Assembly: GCF_943192905.1 (NCBI RefSeq)
Contig: NZ_CALPCC010000008.1
Coordinates: 28,028 to 92,027 of the forward strand
Direction of reading: 5' to 3'
DNA length: 64,000 bases
Source: Adlercreutzia murintestinalis
GTDB taxonomy: Bacteria > Actinomycetota > Coriobacteriia > Coriobacteriales > Eggerthellaceae
Part shown: piece by piece, positions 49,604 to 58,219 of the stretch
How the letters are laid out: every line of letters starts with the position of its first letter
Numbering within the stretch: position 1 is the stretch's first letter
Notes under the pieces: model-generated
Database searches by the model: none
Told to the model about the DNA's origin: nothing
Seen by the model: only the letters and a program-made list of their open reading frames with translations
Program-made: the position numbers and the translations under genes

Positions 49604-50200
49604 TCAGCAACTGATCGACGGATCGCCAGATTCTCCAGAACGCTTCCTTGGCGGCTCAAGCTTTACCACCCGATTGATGCGCCCGAACTCTGAGGCATGC
49701 TCCGATATGAAGCGTCCCACATCAGAGAGGTCAACATGGCAGTACCCACCCGGATTCTTCTTAAGATAATCCTGGTGATAGCGCTCGGCTGGCCAGAAAT
49801 TGCCGAGCGGCTCAGCCTCCACCACGATATCGGCGCCACTGCGATAGCGCATTTCCGCCAATATGCTGCGCACGATGAACGCATCATCGTCGTCGGTCCA
49901 GTAAATGCCGCTGCGATACTGAGTGCCACAGTCGTTGCCCTGCCGGTTCAAGCTCGTAGGATCGATCGTGCGCAAAAACGCCTCCACCAGCAGCGACAGC
50001 CCTATTACGTCGGAATCGTAGCGAACCCGCACGCATTCCGCTGCGCCCGTGTCACCTGTGCATACATCCTCATAGGTTGGATCATCCACTGCACTGTTGG
50101 CATACCCTACCTGAGTAGCAAGCACGCCGGGGAGCTTTTCAAGATAGGCTTGCGTGCCCCAAAAGCACCCGCCAGCTACGTACAGTTCCCGCTCTCTCAT
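49604..50200 (-). CDS. msrA: MsrA peptide methionine sulfoxide reductase
   Basis: Reduces methionine-S-sulfoxide in proteins. 198 residues. LYVAGGCFWGTQAYLEKLPGV carries the catalytic Cys12; GYANS, PTYEDVCTGDTGAAECVRV, DPTSLNRQGNDCGTQYRSGIYW and ERYHQDYL are family hallmarks. Preceded at 27 nt by the rubredoxin gene, so the pair may share a transcript as an oxidative-stress unit in an anaerobe. Confidence 0.96.
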   Translation of the reverse strand: MRERELYVAGGCFWGTQAYLEKLPGVLATQVGYANSAVDDPTYEDVCTGDTGAAECVRVRYDSDVIGLSLLVEAFLRTIDPTSLNRQGNDCGTQYRSGIYWTDDDDAFIVRSILAEMRYRSGADIVVEAEPLGNFWPAERYHQDYLKKNPGGYCHVDLSDVGRFISEHASEFGRINRVVKLEPPRKRSGESGDPSISC

Positions 50201-50227
50201 TGGAATTGCCCACCTTGACGCAGCATG

Positions 50228-50392
50228 TTAACCCTCATAGGGAGAGAAATCATCTTTACCGACACCGCAGACAGGACATACCCAGTCATCGGGGATATCC
50301 TCGAACGCGGTGCCCGGCGCGATGCCTCCATCAGGGTCTCCCGCTGCCGGATCGTAGATGTAGCCGCACACATCGCATACGTACTTCTTCAT
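50228..50392 (-). CDS. Rubredoxin
   Basis: 54 residues: [20 protein letters not shown] at the start and [16 protein letters not shown] near the end give the two CxxC(G) pairs (Cys6, Cys9, Cys39, Cys42) that bind one iron. Small redox carrier in the cytoplasm. AAAGGAGATAATC precedes the ATG. 27 nt upstream of msrA, so it may donate electrons in oxygen or peroxide detoxification, which is inference from context. Confidence 0.96.
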   Translation of the reverse strand: MKKYVCDVCGYIYDPAAGDPDGGIAPGTAFEDIPDDWVCPVCGVGKDDFSPYEG

Positions 50393-50536
50393 GATTATCT
50401 CCTTTGCAACCTATCGCTCCATCCAACAGAGCAAGATGGGGCCATCATAGCGAGCAAAAGACCTCATCGGTGCCCCGGTGAAACCATCGTGTGCAAGAGG
50501 CATCACAACTGTTACGAAACGTTTGACTGCGGCTCC

Positions 50537-51037
50537 CTAGCCGACGAACACGAAGGAGAGCGTATCCCCGTCATGCAGAACGCATGACCCGGGCGCCTCA
50601 CTTTGCTCGGTGCCGTTGACTTGATAGGTCCATGCGCTCGACTCTCCCGCATCGCCGTTCGCAAGACCGCCAATAGCAACCACCTGCTCGGCGACACCTT
50701 CCCCGTCGGTCTTGACCTCACGCCCGGATGCTTGCAAAACCTCAATGGCGGTAGAGCCGTCAGGACACACCACGTTGATCTGCTCTTCGGCGAATTGAAG
50801 CGGCGAATCAGCAGCTTCAGGAGAGGTCACCGCCTCGGACATGTTCACGGTAACCGTGATATCTCCCGCCTCGGTCGCATCCGATGCCGAGCTGCTCGAT
50901 GCCGAACTGACCGCGCCCGACGAGCTTGACGCTGCCGGAGCGGCAGGCGAGCAGCCGAGCATGCCCACTGATAACGCTGCCACTATCAACATGCATGCCG
51001 TAACGCCACTGAGGGTTCTTGCGCGAGACGACCGCAT
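50537..51037 (-). CDS. DUF4430 lipoprotein
   Basis: 166 residues from the ATG at 51037 (AAGAAGAG upstream). Basic start RSSRAR, hydrophobic segment, lipobox GMLGC (Cys29), Ser/Ala-rich linker, then a domain with SAWTYQVNGTEQSEAPGSCVLHDGDTLSFVF, the pattern of DUF4430 (transcobalamin C-terminal-like). Such domains may bind cobalamin-like or other ligands. An ATG at 51070 with GGGAGG upstream is also possible. Lies 115 nt after the NrfD gene, perhaps part of that operon. Confidence 0.8.
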   Translation of the reverse strand: MRSSRARTLSGVTACMLIVAALSVGMLGCSPAAPAASSSSGAVSSASSSSASDATEAGDITVTVNMSEAVTSPEAADSPLQFAEEQINVVCPDGSTAIEVLQASGREVKTDGEGVAEQVVAIGGLANGDAGESSAWTYQVNGTEQSEAPGSCVLHDGDTLSFVFVG

Positions 51038-51152
51038 GTGCTCTTCTTTGTTCACCATATATGCTCTCATGGCATTCAACCTCCCTGAACCTGCTTCGTT
51101 TTTTACAACATCATCACTTGATACCCGTTGTATCGCGCTGTTTCCCTGCCAG

Positions 51153-52055
51153 TCACATCCACGGCTGGATCAGCGTGAGGGGCATAGCTGCGGCCAGTAT
51201 GAGAACGCGCAACGTAAAGCCACCTACCAGCACCAGCACATCTGATGCAGCACTGATCCGATGGCCCAGACACGATTCTTCCACTTCCTTAGCGGACATG
51301 AACAGCATCTTCCATTCCAGGATCGTTGGCAGCACCAAACCGGCCAGCACGAACACCAGCCAGAACACCGCAGCGCAATCACCGGCAACCAGATTCATCA
51401 CCGACGTCCAGCCCGCCCCCTGCGCATTGTTCGCCGTGATGAAGAGCAGGCATGCCACCAGAAAGAGCTCGAATATCGGCAAGAAGAAATGGAACTTCTT
51501 GAAAGCGCCCGAGATGCTGAATTCCTGAGGCGCCCTGAATATGCCGATGAGCAGAATAGCAGCCATGCCGGTTGATACCGCCGACACCAAGAACAACACT
51601 GATAGCAAAGCGTTGTTCCACAACGGAAACGTCCGCGCCACACCCAGAAGGCATCCGGTGTACACGCATACGCAAATACCCAACACACCGCCAGCTACAT
51701 CAAGCCACTTCGGTATCTTAAGGCCTGCACCAAGAAGGTCCATGATCATGACGATCAACGAGATGACCACGAAGGCGCCAAGAAAGACAACGCCCCACGT
51801 CATCACCGAGCCGAAATTGGTGAGCAAGAACACGAAGCGCAGCGGATTATGAAACCCAGCGGTTGCGTCAAACATGAGCAACACAAGCCCCACGATCACC
51901 GTGACCGGGCCGATGATGCGCCCATACCGAATCAGGTGCACGCAGTGGGGCGAGCGTAGACGCAGATAGGCGGACGCAGCAAACGCGCCGCCGCCCAGCC
52001 CGGCCAAGAACAGATAGCTTGCAATGATCAAGCCCCAAATAGGTTCAAAAGTCAT
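51153..52055 (-). CDS. NrfD-type membrane subunit of molybdopterin oxidoreductase
   Basis: 300 residues, about eight helices. IWGLIIASYLFLAGLGGGAFAASAYLRL at the start is the hallmark of NrfD/PsrC quinone-interacting membrane anchors. The ATG at 52055 has GAGGTGAT upstream and is preferred over a GTG at 52064 that overlaps the previous stop. Last gene of the coupled set Fe-S(Tat), catalytic, Fe-S, NrfD. Exchanges electrons between the menaquinone pool and the Fe-S subunits. Confidence 0.9.
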   Translation of the reverse strand: MTFEPIWGLIIASYLFLAGLGGGAFAASAYLRLRSPHCVHLIRYGRIIGPVTVIVGLVLLMFDATAGFHNPLRFVFLLTNFGSVMTWGVVFLGAFVVISLIVMIMDLLGAGLKIPKWLDVAGGVLGICVCVYTGCLLGVARTFPLWNNALLSVLFLVSAVSTGMAAILLIGIFRAPQEFSISGAFKKFHFFLPIFELFLVACLLFITANNAQGAGWTSVMNLVAGDCAAVFWLVFVLAGLVLPTILEWKMLFMSAKEVEESCLGHRISAASDVLVLVGGFTLRVLILAAAMPLTLIQPWM

Positions 52056-52060
52056 CCCGA

Positions 52061-52606
52061 TCACCTCACGTAGAACACTTTTGATTCGGTCAGATCACCG
52101 GCGATCGGCGCAGCGTTCGTGCGTGCGATCGCGCGCGACAGTTCGCTGTCTGGATCGTCCAGATCGCCGAAGATGCGCGCGCCCGTCAAGCACGCCTCCA
52201 CGCAGGTGCACATCTTAGTGCCCGACTCTTCGGCAGAAACAGTGCAGAAGCGGCACTTATCCACGGTACCGGTCTGCGCGTTGCGCACGCGAACTTGGTA
52301 CGGGCATGCCGCCATGCAGTACAAGCAACCGATGCAGCGCCCTTCGTCAACCTCTACGATGCCATCGGCGCCCATATGCGCCGCTCCGGTGGGACACACC
52401 TGCGCGCATGGAGCATCCTCGCAATGCATGCACTGCAATGGCACGTTCTCAATGGCAACGTCGGGATATTCGCCGCTCTCGCGTTGCTCGAACCTAATGA
52501 AGTCCTGATCGGGAAGCAGCCCGTTTTGCCTTTGGCACGCCGTTCTGCACGTGAAGCACCCGATGCATTTCGTCGTATCTATCAACATGCCATACCGTGC
52601 CATCAT
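52061..52606 (-). CDS. Four-cluster ferredoxin subunit (DmsB/PsrB type)
   Basis: 181 residues with four Cys groups: CIGCFTCRTACQRQNG, CMHCEDAPCAQVCPTGA, CIGCLYCMAACPYQVR and CRFCTV...CTCVEACLTGAR, for four 4Fe-4S clusters. Wires the catalytic subunit to NrfD. No signal peptide; it would be carried outside with the Tat-exported partner. The ATG at 52606 overlaps the catalytic gene stop (ATGATG), with AAGAAGG upstream. Confidence 0.94.
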   Translation of the reverse strand: MMARYGMLIDTTKCIGCFTCRTACQRQNGLLPDQDFIRFEQRESGEYPDVAIENVPLQCMHCEDAPCAQVCPTGAAHMGADGIVEVDEGRCIGCLYCMAACPYQVRVRNAQTGTVDKCRFCTVSAEESGTKMCTCVEACLTGARIFGDLDDPDSELSRAIARTNAAPIAGDLTESKVFYVR

Positions 52607-54876
52607 GCACCTTCTTTCAACAGCTTGACGCATGCGCCCTGGGTGCACAGGATCCCGTAGCCCTCTTCAATGATGGGCTCAGCGAAGACGAGCGGGTTGA
52701 TACCTTGCCTGAAGGACACCTGCTGGCGCTGCGCAGTATGCCCGAAACCGCTTGGCAGATACAGTGCGGTAGGAGCGATACGGTGCGTCACGAACGCCTT
52801 TGCCTGGCACGTTGCCTTGTCGTTGGTAAGCGCAACCATATCACCCGTTTCAATACCAAGCACCGCAGCGACATCCGCATTGATCCATACGCTATCCAAA
52901 TCGTATTGCTCGGCGATATCCATCAGTTCTGCCACATTTGCGCTGTCTTGACCGATAACCGGCTGCTGACCCGTTATCAAGTTGAAGGTCAGCGGCTCGT
53001 CAGCATCGGCGAGAACCGCCACGCGGTCGCGTTGACGTGCGTTCATATCGTCCGAGATCACCGCAGTGATACTGGAGGTGGCTGGAAGGGGAACCCAAAG
53101 CGGCAATGCTCCCACGCCTGCCTCTTCACATGCTGTGCTTGAGAACTGGATGCGATGGCTGGGAGTTGCCCATGTTGCCACGCGGGCAACATTCTGTCTT
53201 GCCGCAGCCGAACCCGTTTCGCGCAAACCTTCTACCGTCAGGCCCATGCCTTCGAGTTGCGCCTGCGCTACCTCGTCAAGCGACAGAGCGAACGCATCCT
53301 CTACGCTACAACTGCGCGCAAGTCCTTCGATGATACGATCAATAGGCAGCGCATTCGACGCGGAAGACTCTATCACGGCGTTCGCAATAGCCACGCCTGG
53401 GGTTGCTCCTTGCAAGAACACGGGCAGCGACCCACACTCCAGATACGAGCACACCGGCAAAACATAATCAGCCTCCGCTGCTGTCTGCGTCATCTGCTGC
53501 GATACGCACACGAGCAGATCGAGCTCGCCGAGCGCATGGTCCACATCGGGAATGCAGGCGTGATCGTATGCCATATCCGCCTCAACCAGAAGCATCGCCT
53601 TCAGCGACCCTGTCTGCGCCTGCTGTATGCTGGCAGCAGCCGAGGCGCCAAACGGTGCGCCCAGTGGAAAGCCCACCACGCTCGGCACGGTCTCAAGATG
53701 CGCCGCATCAGGACCGGCTTGCGCGAGCACAGCCTCAGGCTGATACGCCGCATAATCGAAGGGCAGCAGCGCACCGCCAGGCACATTCCACGTCCCCAAC
53801 AATGCGTTGAGCAAACACACCACGCGCGCGGTCTGGCTTGAATTGACATAAGCATCAGCAGCAAGGGTGCCATTGCAGTATTCGATGGCCACCCGCGGTG
53901 CCGCCTCAGCGAGGCGAGAAGCCACCTCTTCGATCCGATACCCCGGAACGCCGGTGATACCCTCAGCCCAAGCAGGCGTGCATCCATCAATTGCCGCGAC
54001 CCACTCGGCGAACCCGCTGGCGTGAGCTGCAACGAACTCCTTGTCATAGCGGTTGGTACGCACGAGACAGTTGCACACCGCTAAAAGCAGCGCAAGCTCC
54101 GACCCAGGATTCACCGCAACCCACGTATCAGCAAACGAGGCGACCGTACCCAAGCGAGGATCGATCGCAATGATAGGCTTATCGGCTGCGCGCAAGGCTT
54201 GCAAAGCCGCAGCCCTGCCCGGCGTCGTCACGTCGGCATAACTGGTATCTATCAGAACAGCCACCTCAGCATTGTCGAAATCGGGCGCATACGATCCGGT
54301 GCCGATCACCTGAGCGAAGGCTGCTTCTTTGCACAGATTGCGGGTGGCGCCATCGATCCACACGTTCCCGCTTCCCAACGCGTGCATGAAACGCGTACCG
54401 TACGCAAGCGCGGTCGGAAGCGCACCGTTGCACACCATGCCGACCGCACCAGCGCCCGACTCGTCGATGATGGCCTGAAGCTTCTCTCCAATTTCGGCGA
54501 AAGCCTCGTCCCATCCGATGGTGCGAAAGCTCCCGTCCTCCTTCCTGCGAAGCGGATTGGGAAGATTGTTCTCAGAGAGCGCGCTTTGAGTGTATCCATA
54601 GCCCCGCGCGCACAGGGTGCCAGCCGCATTCGGGTCGAACGCATCCCCGATCACCTTGCCGAGCTTCCCGTCGACCGTATATGCGGTGAACGCGCACGCG
54701 TTCGGACATGCTTGACAGATGCTGTGCACCTGCGTGCTTTCAGGGCGCGCATCAGATCCTATCTGACCGCCTTCCGCAAAAGCGTCCTGCGCCTGTGCTG
54801 CGCCTAAGGTCGCTACCGTGCCTGCCGCAGCACAACCGGCAACGAACGTACGACGTGTAAGAGGTCTTGTTTGCAT
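52603..54876 (-). CDS. Molybdopterin oxidoreductase catalytic subunit (Psr/Phs-like), Tat-exported
   Basis: 757 residues. Tat signal RRTFVAGCAAAGTVATLGA. The Fe-S motif CQACPNAC...LCARG (Cys54, 57, 61, 89) leads into a Mo-bisPGD domain with a C-terminal molydopterin dinucleotide-binding end LYLPSGFGHTAQRQ. A Cys at residue 182 (TRNLCKEAA) lies where some members place a Mo ligand, but this is uncertain. With DmsB-like and NrfD partners it resembles polysulfide/thiosulfate-reductase type complexes. The terminal electron acceptor cannot be assigned; Eggerthellaceae have many such enzymes of differing specificity. Confidence 0.9.
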   Translation of the reverse strand: MQTRPLTRRTFVAGCAAAGTVATLGAAQAQDAFAEGGQIGSDARPESTQVHSICQACPNACAFTAYTVDGKLGKVIGDAFDPNAAGTLCARGYGYTQSALSENNLPNPLRRKEDGSFRTIGWDEAFAEIGEKLQAIIDESGAGAVGMVCNGALPTALAYGTRFMHALGSGNVWIDGATRNLCKEAAFAQVIGTGSYAPDFDNAEVAVLIDTSYADVTTPGRAAALQALRAADKPIIAIDPRLGTVASFADTWVAVNPGSELALLLAVCNCLVRTNRYDKEFVAAHASGFAEWVAAIDGCTPAWAEGITGVPGYRIEEVASRLAEAAPRVAIEYCNGTLAADAYVNSSQTARVVCLLNALLGTWNVPGGALLPFDYAAYQPEAVLAQAGPDAAHLETVPSVVGFPLGAPFGASAAASIQQAQTGSLKAMLLVEADMAYDHACIPDVDHALGELDLLVCVSQQMTQTAAEADYVLPVCSYLECGSLPVFLQGATPGVAIANAVIESSASNALPIDRIIEGLARSCSVEDAFALSLDEVAQAQLEGMGLTVEGLRETGSAAARQNVARVATWATPSHRIQFSSTACEEAGVGALPLWVPLPATSSITAVISDDMNARQRDRVAVLADADEPLTFNLITGQQPVIGQDSANVAELMDIAEQYDLDSVWINADVAAVLGIETGDMVALTNDKATCQAKAFVTHRIAPTALYLPSGFGHTAQRQQVSFRQGINPLVFAEPIIEEGYGILCTQGACVKLLKEGA

Positions 54877-54887
54877 GGTGGACCTCC

Positions 54888-55658
54888 TTACGCGTCAACG
54901 AGCGTGATGGTGCGGACCACTCCGGCATCAAGTGCCGCCTGGGCGATGTTCTTCCAATCAACGAACTTGATGGCACCATTGGGACATTGCGCCGCGCAAC
55001 GACCGCACGACACGCACTTGGTAGAGACATCCGTCCCGGAGTCGATGCGAGGCATGTTCCAAGGACATGCCTGTGCGCACATGCCGCATCCAATGCAGAC
55101 GCTATCATCAACCACACGAGCGCCCGTCTGCGGATCAGCATAGATCGCATGTACCGGACAATAGTTGGCGCACCACGGATCCTCGCATTGCTTGCAGTGC
55201 TCAACGGTGAACTGACAATCCTCGAAGATGCCATCCCCGGTGTCCACGCCTGCTCCGAAGTTATAGTTATCCCACACGCGCACGCGTGCGATATGCTGAC
55301 AAACGCGCGCATCATTCTTCAGCGTGCAGCTCATTTCGCAGCGCTGACACCCCGAACAGCGAGCGCGATCGGTCACGATCATCTTGAGCGGCGTGGTTCT
55401 GATATCCACCCGCCCCGATGCGATGGAGCGCTCGGTCACGCCCCAGCTGGCAAGCACGCCTCCCGCAACCAGCCCTGCAACACCGCAACCACACATCGCC
55501 AAAACGCTGCGCCTTGTGAACATATGCTTTTTCGGGGAATCTGTCTTCGCATCGTGCGCCGCGTCCACGCTTTCAGACGTTTGCTGCGGGTCGTTCAGCG
55601 AAGCATCTTTGACAAAAGGAACCTTGCCCTTGCCGGTTCCCTCTTTTTCGACTGACAT
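54888..55658 (-). CDS. Tat-exported 4Fe-4S protein
   Basis: 256 residues from the ATG at 55658 (GAGGAGG upstream). A 45-residue polar N-terminus precedes the Tat motif FTRRSVLAM (Arg49-Arg50) and a hydrophobic stretch. Four Cys groups follow: CSGCQRCEMSC, CKQCEDPWCANYCPVHA, CIGCGMCAQACPWNM, CVSCGRCAAQCPNGA. The layout is like Fe-S subunits next to AFOR-type enzymes. It starts the minus-strand redox operon (11 nt before the catalytic gene) and is divergent from the AFOR gene, so it may serve either complex. Confidence 0.9.
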   Translation of the reverse strand: MSVEKEGTGKGKVPFVKDASLNDPQQTSESVDAAHDAKTDSPKKHMFTRRSVLAMCGCGVAGLVAGGVLASWGVTERSIASGRVDIRTTPLKMIVTDRARCSGCQRCEMSCTLKNDARVCQHIARVRVWDNYNFGAGVDTGDGIFEDCQFTVEHCKQCEDPWCANYCPVHAIYADPQTGARVVDDSVCIGCGMCAQACPWNMPRIDSGTDVSTKCVSCGRCAAQCPNGAIKFVDWKNIAQAALDAGVVRTITLVDA

Positions 55659-55962
55659 CACGGCCTCCTCTTACCTGTGTCAATACAGCATCAGGAAGAG
55701 CTCTGCCGTTGCATCCTTGACGTTCGCATAGCATCAACAATGGTCGAAGCATAGCGCAGAGACCGGTTGAAGCGTACCTGAACGCGCTGATGTTACAAAG
55801 ACGAAACATGCGCATGACCTTATATGACGATACGGTAACGGCTCGGTGATGCAATGTGGGGCCATTTACTCATACTTTACCCTCAATGCCGTGGTTGAAC
55901 TCTAGATCGTTGGTCCTGATGTCCGCATAGCATGGGAGAGCACAAGGATTTGGAGAGCAACA
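55659..55962. other. 304-bp divergent spacer between Fe-S operon and AFOR gene
   Basis: No gene. Must hold promoters for both directions. Several TTGAC/TTGAA-like hexamers are seen (for example 55712, 55897) but none with a convincing -10 at correct spacing, so both promoters may need an activator. Confidence 0.5.
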
Positions 55963-58092
55963 ATGGAAGAGAAGAGATCCTATGGCTGGACTGGTAAGAT
56001 CCTCCGCGTGAACCTTACCGATGGCGCCATCACTACGTTTCCCACAGAACCCTACAAAGATTATATCGGCGGTATGGGCATCGCTAACAAGATCATGTTC
56101 GATGAAGTGCCTGCCGGCACCGACCCGCTCGCCGAAGAGAACAAGGTGGTCTTCGCGGTAGGGCCGCTGACAGCTTCTGGCGTGCCTCTGGCTGGACGCA
56201 CCACCATCGCCTCGCTTTCCACGTTCACGAAAGACCATCAGATCGTCGATGCGCACTGTGGCGGCATGCTGGGAGCGCGCATCAAGCAAGCTGGCTACGA
56301 TGGCATCGTGATCGAGGGCAAAGCCGAAAAACCTGTGTATGTGATGGTCGACAATGACAAGGTGACCATCAAATCAGCCGATGGTCTGTGGGGGCTTGGC
56401 ACGCGCGCGACCACCGAGGCGCTCTGTCGCCGCGAGGGGCTTGACACGGTGGTGGCCACCATCGGACCGGCCGGTGAGAACCTGCTGCCGTACGCCTGCA
56501 TCATCAATTCCCGCAACCATTCTGCTGGCGCTGGTACCGGCACGGTGCTTGGTTCCAAGAACATGAAAGCGCTCGTCGTACGCGGTACTGGTACGGTGAA
56601 CGTGGCCGATCCGCAGGCAGTGGCCGACCTGTCCGACTACATGCTGCGCGAGATCATCGGCTCGAACAACAACCATGTGGTGCCCTCCACGCAACAGGAG
56701 TGGGCGCAGTACTACGACAAGGGATCGCGCTGGACCGCTCGCAACGGGCTGTACTGGGCACAGGCCGAAGGCGGCCCCATCGAAACGGGCGAACCGAAAC
56801 CCGGCGACATCAACACCGTTGGCTACCGCTGCATGAAATCGACCAAGGACGACGGTCCAGCAGCCGAGAAATACACCATCAAGATGGACGGTTGCCACAG
56901 CTGTCCCATCCACTGCTACTCTGATATGAACGTGCCGCCCAGCGAAGAGAACGGCGGGTACGCCACCACCGGTAACACATGCGTGCCGAACTTCCCGTTC
57001 AAGTACATGATCAAGATCCTGGGCACCGACATCCAAGACGATTCGCAAGACAGCCTCGTATGGAACCAGGTCATTGGCTCGGTCATGGACGATCTGGGCA
57101 TGTGGTGCAACTACGCCCAACTCTATCGCGATATCGCCCACTGCGTGAGCGCAGGCGTCTTCGAGCGCGTGCTCCCACCTGAGGAATACGCAGAGTTCGA
57201 CTGGAACAAGTTCTACACCAACGACCCGTCCATCATGCCACCACTTCTGCGCAAGATCGCACAGAACGACTCCGAGATCGCCCAGATCGGACATGGAACC
57301 TACGTGTGGACGCAGCGCTGGAACGACATGGAATGGAACAACACCACCGCATCGTGCATGATCAGCCCTCGTGGCTGGCCGGTGCATCATGCTCATGAGT
57401 GCTTTGGACAGGTAGGGCTGCTGTATAACTGCCTCTTCAATCGCGACGACATGATCCACTCCGCCGTCAACTTCCAAGGGTGCGGGCTGCCTTTCGAGCT
57501 GAAGCAGGCCATCGCTGCGGAGGTCTGGGGTGGAGCGGATGCTATCGACATGGACATGGCCTACACGCCTATGAACGAGCACAAGGCGAACTTCACCTGG
57601 TGGTCCGTGGTGACCGATGTGCTGCATGATTCGCTGACGCTGTGCAACTGGGTGTGGCCGATGACCGTCTCACCGGTGGAAGCGCGTGATTATCGCGGCG
57701 ACCTCGACCTGGAGGCTAAGTTCTTCAAGGCGGTGACCGGTGAGGATGTGACCACCGAAGAGCTCTACAAAGCCGGTGCCAAGATCATGACGCTCCAGCG
57801 CGCCAACACCGCGCGCGGCATGACCGATGCGGCCGGGAAGATGGGCACCAACGATTTCCGCGCCTATCATGATGGCGTGACCGAATGGCCTTTCACGAAG
57901 GATCCAGACAAGGCACCTTTCAGCGAGGGCACCGACAAGATGGAGAAGCAGGACTATCAGACAGGCCTCACCATGCTCTATCGCACGTTCGGTTGGGATG
58001 AGCAGCTCGGCTGCCCCACCGCTGCGTGCCTCGACGAATACGATATGCCCGACGTGAAGGAAGAACTCGCCACGCTCGGGTTGCTGCCGTAG
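55963..58092 (+). CDS. Aldehyde ferredoxin oxidoreductase, tungsten type
   Basis: 709 residues, longer than the usual ~600. YGWTGKILRVNLTDGAITTFPTEPYKDYIGGMGIANKIMFDEV is the family N-terminus with cofactor contacts; AGRTTIASLS and NHSAGAGTGTVLGSKN follow. The Fe-S ligands are CHSCPIHC (Cys311, 314, 318) and Cys561 in SLTLCNW. Such enzymes interconvert aldehydes and acids with tungsto-bispterin. GGAGAGCAACA precedes the ATG. Divergent from the Tat Fe-S gene. No signal peptide, so cytoplasmic. Substrate unknown; several paralogues are common in this family of bacteria. Confidence 0.93.
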   Translation: MEEKRSYGWTGKILRVNLTDGAITTFPTEPYKDYIGGMGIANKIMFDEVPAGTDPLAEENKVVFAVGPLTASGVPLAGRTTIASLSTFTKDHQIVDAHCGGMLGARIKQAGYDGIVIEGKAEKPVYVMVDNDKVTIKSADGLWGLGTRATTEALCRREGLDTVVATIGPAGENLLPYACIINSRNHSAGAGTGTVLGSKNMKALVVRGTGTVNVADPQAVADLSDYMLREIIGSNNNHVVPSTQQEWAQYYDKGSRWTARNGLYWAQAEGGPIETGEPKPGDINTVGYRCMKSTKDDGPAAEKYTIKMDGCHSCPIHCYSDMNVPPSEENGGYATTGNTCVPNFPFKYMIKILGTDIQDDSQDSLVWNQVIGSVMDDLGMWCNYAQLYRDIAHCVSAGVFERVLPPEEYAEFDWNKFYTNDPSIMPPLLRKIAQNDSEIAQIGHGTYVWTQRWNDMEWNNTTASCMISPRGWPVHHAHECFGQVGLLYNCLFNRDDMIHSAVNFQGCGLPFELKQAIAAEVWGGADAIDMDMAYTPMNEHKANFTWWSVVTDVLHDSLTLCNWVWPMTVSPVEARDYRGDLDLEAKFFKAVTGEDVTTEELYKAGAKIMTLQRANTARGMTDAAGKMGTNDFRAYHDGVTEWPFTKDPDKAPFSEGTDKMEKQDYQTGLTMLYRTFGWDEQLGCPTAACLDEYDMPDVKEELATLGLLP

Positions 58093-58129
58093 CGCATGTT
58101 CGCCGAAGCGTGACAATGCGAGCGGATAA

Positions 58130-58163
58130 GAGAAACGGACAGGATCGATCCTGTCCGTTTCTC
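58130..58163. terminator. Perfect 34-bp palindrome after the AFOR gene
   Basis: GAGAAACGGACAGGATC joined directly to its complement; loop effectively TCGA. A-rich before and T-rich after the stem core on both strands, so it can end both the AFOR transcript and the convergent NifU-like transcript. Confidence 0.85.
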
Positions 58164-58219
58164 ATTCGTCGCTTCTCGTTTATCTAGGCAACGCGTCACA
58201 CGCTTCCCGCGCGGCCCGT